In this document: piece by piece, positions 14,436 through 15,085 of the stretch
Layout of the letters: every line of letters starts with the position of its first letter
How positions within the stretch are numbered: the stretch's first letter is position 1
Source of the DNA: CAUPWF01 sp964367685
GTDB lineage: Bacteria > Bacillota > Clostridia > Lachnospirales > Lachnospiraceae
Reading direction: 5' to 3'
Length of the DNA: 15,085 nt
Assembly: GCA_964367685.1 (NCBI GenBank)
Contig: CAYIYM010000043.1
Location: 1-15,085 of the forward strand
Made by a program: the position numbers and the translations under genes
The notes under the pieces: model-generated
The model's database searches: none
What the model was told of the DNA's origin: nothing
The model's input: the letters and a program-made list of their open reading frames with translations, nothing else

Positions 14436-14494
14436 AAGCCACCTCATTACTTCCCATTATATTTTCTTGTTCTAGATATCTGATATATGTCATA

Positions 14495-14586
14495 ACTGTT
14501 TATACTACATACTATTTATGGTGCATACTATTAGTGTGTACTAGTTATGCTATATGCTACATGCTCTTTATGCTACGTGCTCTTCT
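14495..14586. repeat. Degenerate 16-bp tandem repeats spanning a stop codon
   Basis: A run of roughly six 16-base units, highly diverged, recognisable as ACTGTTTATACTACAT (14495-14510), ACTATTTATGGTGCAT (14511-14526), ACTATTAGTGTGTACT (14527-14542) and onward. The clearest pair is TATGCTACATGCTC (14553-14566) and TATGCTACGTGCTC (14569-14582), one mismatch in 14, 16 bases apart. The last copy encodes the C-terminus of the DUF2325 protein and its stop codon. Confidence 0.6.
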
Positions 14587-14846
14587 AAGATATTTTTCAA
14601 TGCAAATAATGAACTTGAATGAGATCTTACAACCTTCACATTCTTCTCTGTTGTTGCTTTAAGTGCAGCTTTAACCATTTTGTGTGAAACAGTATTTGTA
14701 AATAATATAAGTAAATCTGGAGAACCTACCTGTGTTTTTAATGAACAGGGTTGTGTAAATACTTTCGCCTTGCAATTATATTCTTTACAAGTTTCTTTAT
14801 ATCTTTGTACCATCCTATCGTTACCACCTACAATTGCTATACTCAT
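14568..14846 (-). CDS. DUF2325-family small protein
   Basis: A 92-residue soluble protein of the DUF2325 family (function unknown). It starts with a Rossmann-like strand and glycine loop, IAIVGGND (3-10), followed by two further beta-alpha units (PDLLILFTNTVSHKM; VKVVRSHSSSLFALKNIL), consistent with a small nucleotide- or ligand-binding domain. Two cysteines, C19 and C25, and C34 are present. Ribosome site GAGGG lies 5 nt before ATG. It is the first gene after a strong promoter with tandem operators and probably leads a transcript with the DUF3793 and flavodoxin genes, though the 132-base gap to the next gene leaves room for an internal promoter. The repeat at its 3' end has probably replaced or extended its C-terminus. 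Confidence 0.85.
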   Translation of the reverse strand: MSIAIVGGNDRMVQRYKETCKEYNCKAKVFTQPCSLKTQVGSPDLLILFTNTVSHKMVKAALKATTEKNVKVVRSHSSSLFALKNILEEHVA

Positions 14847-14879
14847 AATATCCCTCTTTTCTTATTGTTCAATTAGTTA

Positions 14880-14895
14880 GTTAGTTCTTTCTAAC
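14880..14895. promoter_or_regulatory. Operator 1: GTTAG-N6-CTAAC
   Basis: GTTAG (14880-14884), six bases, CTAAC (14891-14895) is a perfect inverted repeat near and just after the predicted transcription start of the DUF2325 gene. It follows a (TTAG)3 run at 14873-14884. Arms and spacing are identical to operator 2. Confidence 0.65.
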
Positions 14896-14900
14896 CTATA

Positions 14901-14916
14901 GTTAGTATAAGCTAAC
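14901..14916. promoter_or_regulatory. Operator 2: GTTAG-N6-CTAAC over the -10 box
   Basis: GTTAG (14901-14905), six bases, CTAAC (14912-14916), extendable by one pair to AGTTAG/CTAACT. It covers the -10 box of the DUF2325 promoter. Its centre lies 21 bp from that of operator 1, two turns of the helix, as for cooperative repressor dimers. The pentamers match half-sites of DtxR/IdeR iron boxes, but those have a 1-bp gap. Confidence 0.65.
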
Positions 14917-14932
14917 TTTTATTCAATGTCAA
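14904..14932 (-). promoter_or_regulatory. Consensus promoter of the DUF2325 gene
   Basis: Minus-strand TTGACA (14927-14932), exactly 17 bp, TATACT (14904-14909). Transcription would begin near 14897, with a leader of about 50 nt containing operator 1. A strong promoter covered by two operators implies tight repression. Confidence 0.78.
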
Positions 14933-14950
14933 TACTATTTTTTATAATAC

Positions 14951-14987
14951 GAAAAAACCTCAAATACTAATGTATTTGAGGTTTTTA
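14951..14987 (-). terminator. Terminator of the tRNA-Leu transcript
   Basis: A 15-bp perfect stem (14953-14967 with 14972-14986) and a 4-nt loop, followed on the minus strand by TTTTTTC. It lies 10 bases past the tRNA 3' end. Confidence 0.88.
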
Positions 14988-14996
14988 ACCCAATAA

Positions 14997-15083
14997 TGCC
15001 GGCGACCGGAATCGAACCGGTACGGGAGTATAAGTCCCGCAGGATTTTAAGTCCTGTGCGTCTGCCAGTTCCGCCACGCCGGC
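14997..15083 (-). tRNA. tRNA-Leu (anticodon UAA)
   Basis: An 87-nt class II tRNA with a perfect 7-bp acceptor stem (GCCGGCG with CGCCGGC), discriminator A, anticodon stem CAGGA/TCCTG, loop CTTAAAA with anticodon UAA at 15047-15049, a long variable arm with GGGA/TCCC, and a T arm with GGTTCGATTCC. It reads UUA leucine codons. The CCA end is not encoded. A terminator follows directly, and the gene ends two bases inside the window edge, so upstream tRNAs may exist. Confidence 0.96.
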
Positions 15084-15085
15084 AT

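Noticed and set aside
14997..15083. tRNA-Leu as an attachment site for an integrated element
   Set aside because: No integrase, no repeated copy of the tRNA 3' end in the window, and the adjacent genes look like ordinary chromosomal content.

Overview
The window looks like a chromosomal segment of a low-G+C, Gram-positive anaerobic clostridium, most likely of the Lachnospiraceae. This is inferred from the strong GGAGG-type ribosome sites, the Firmicutes-type class II galT, the flavodiiron protein with a short clostridial flavodoxin, the DUF3793/DUF2325 genes, and an in-frame UGA read as selenocysteine. No phage, insertion sequence, CRISPR array or rRNA is visible. The gene content is mostly housekeeping, with two regions of special interest.

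Layout. At the left edge a TSUP (TauE/SafE-type) membrane permease lies on the minus strand (24-896). A 373-base regulatory region separates it from a divergent 94-residue glutaredoxin-like selenoprotein (1270-1554). Its codon 12 is an in-frame UGA in a U-G-T-C redox motif, followed by a SECIS-like hairpin, so a standard ORF caller truncates or misses it. A strong hairpin (1562-1599) separates it from the convergent galK-galT operon (4314-1656, minus strand). Divergent from galK is an AraC-family regulator (4449-5279), followed on the plus strand by a diacylglycerol/lipid kinase and a PAP2-like membrane phosphatase, ending at a hairpin (6954-6992).

From 11952 down to 6991 five closely spaced minus-strand genes form a probable operon: YitT-family membrane protein, an unrecognised soluble protein (probably started at TTG), a Cof-type HAD phosphatase, undecaprenyl-diphosphatase UppP, and a fused SfsA-MutY protein.

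The right end (14932-12018, minus strand) looks like an iron/flavin/oxygen-stress module: a DUF2325 protein, a DUF3793 protein, a flavodoxin and a flavodiiron protein (FprA). The DUF2325 promoter (TTGACA-17-TATACT) is overlapped by two identical-arm inverted repeats, GTTAG-N6-CTAAC, exactly 21 bp apart centre to centre, the pattern expected of a repressor binding as two dimers on one DNA face. FprA has its own consensus promoter and an in-frame 15-bp minisatellite at its N-terminus. A tRNA-Leu(UAA) and its terminator close the window.

How the genes connect: galK and galT with the divergent AraC regulator handle galactose; the lipid kinase, PAP2 protein and UppP act on membrane or isoprenoid phosphates; the selenoprotein, flavodoxin and FprA are redox proteins suited to an anaerobe facing oxygen or nitric oxide. 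All functions are inferred from sequence motifs read by eye; no database search was run.
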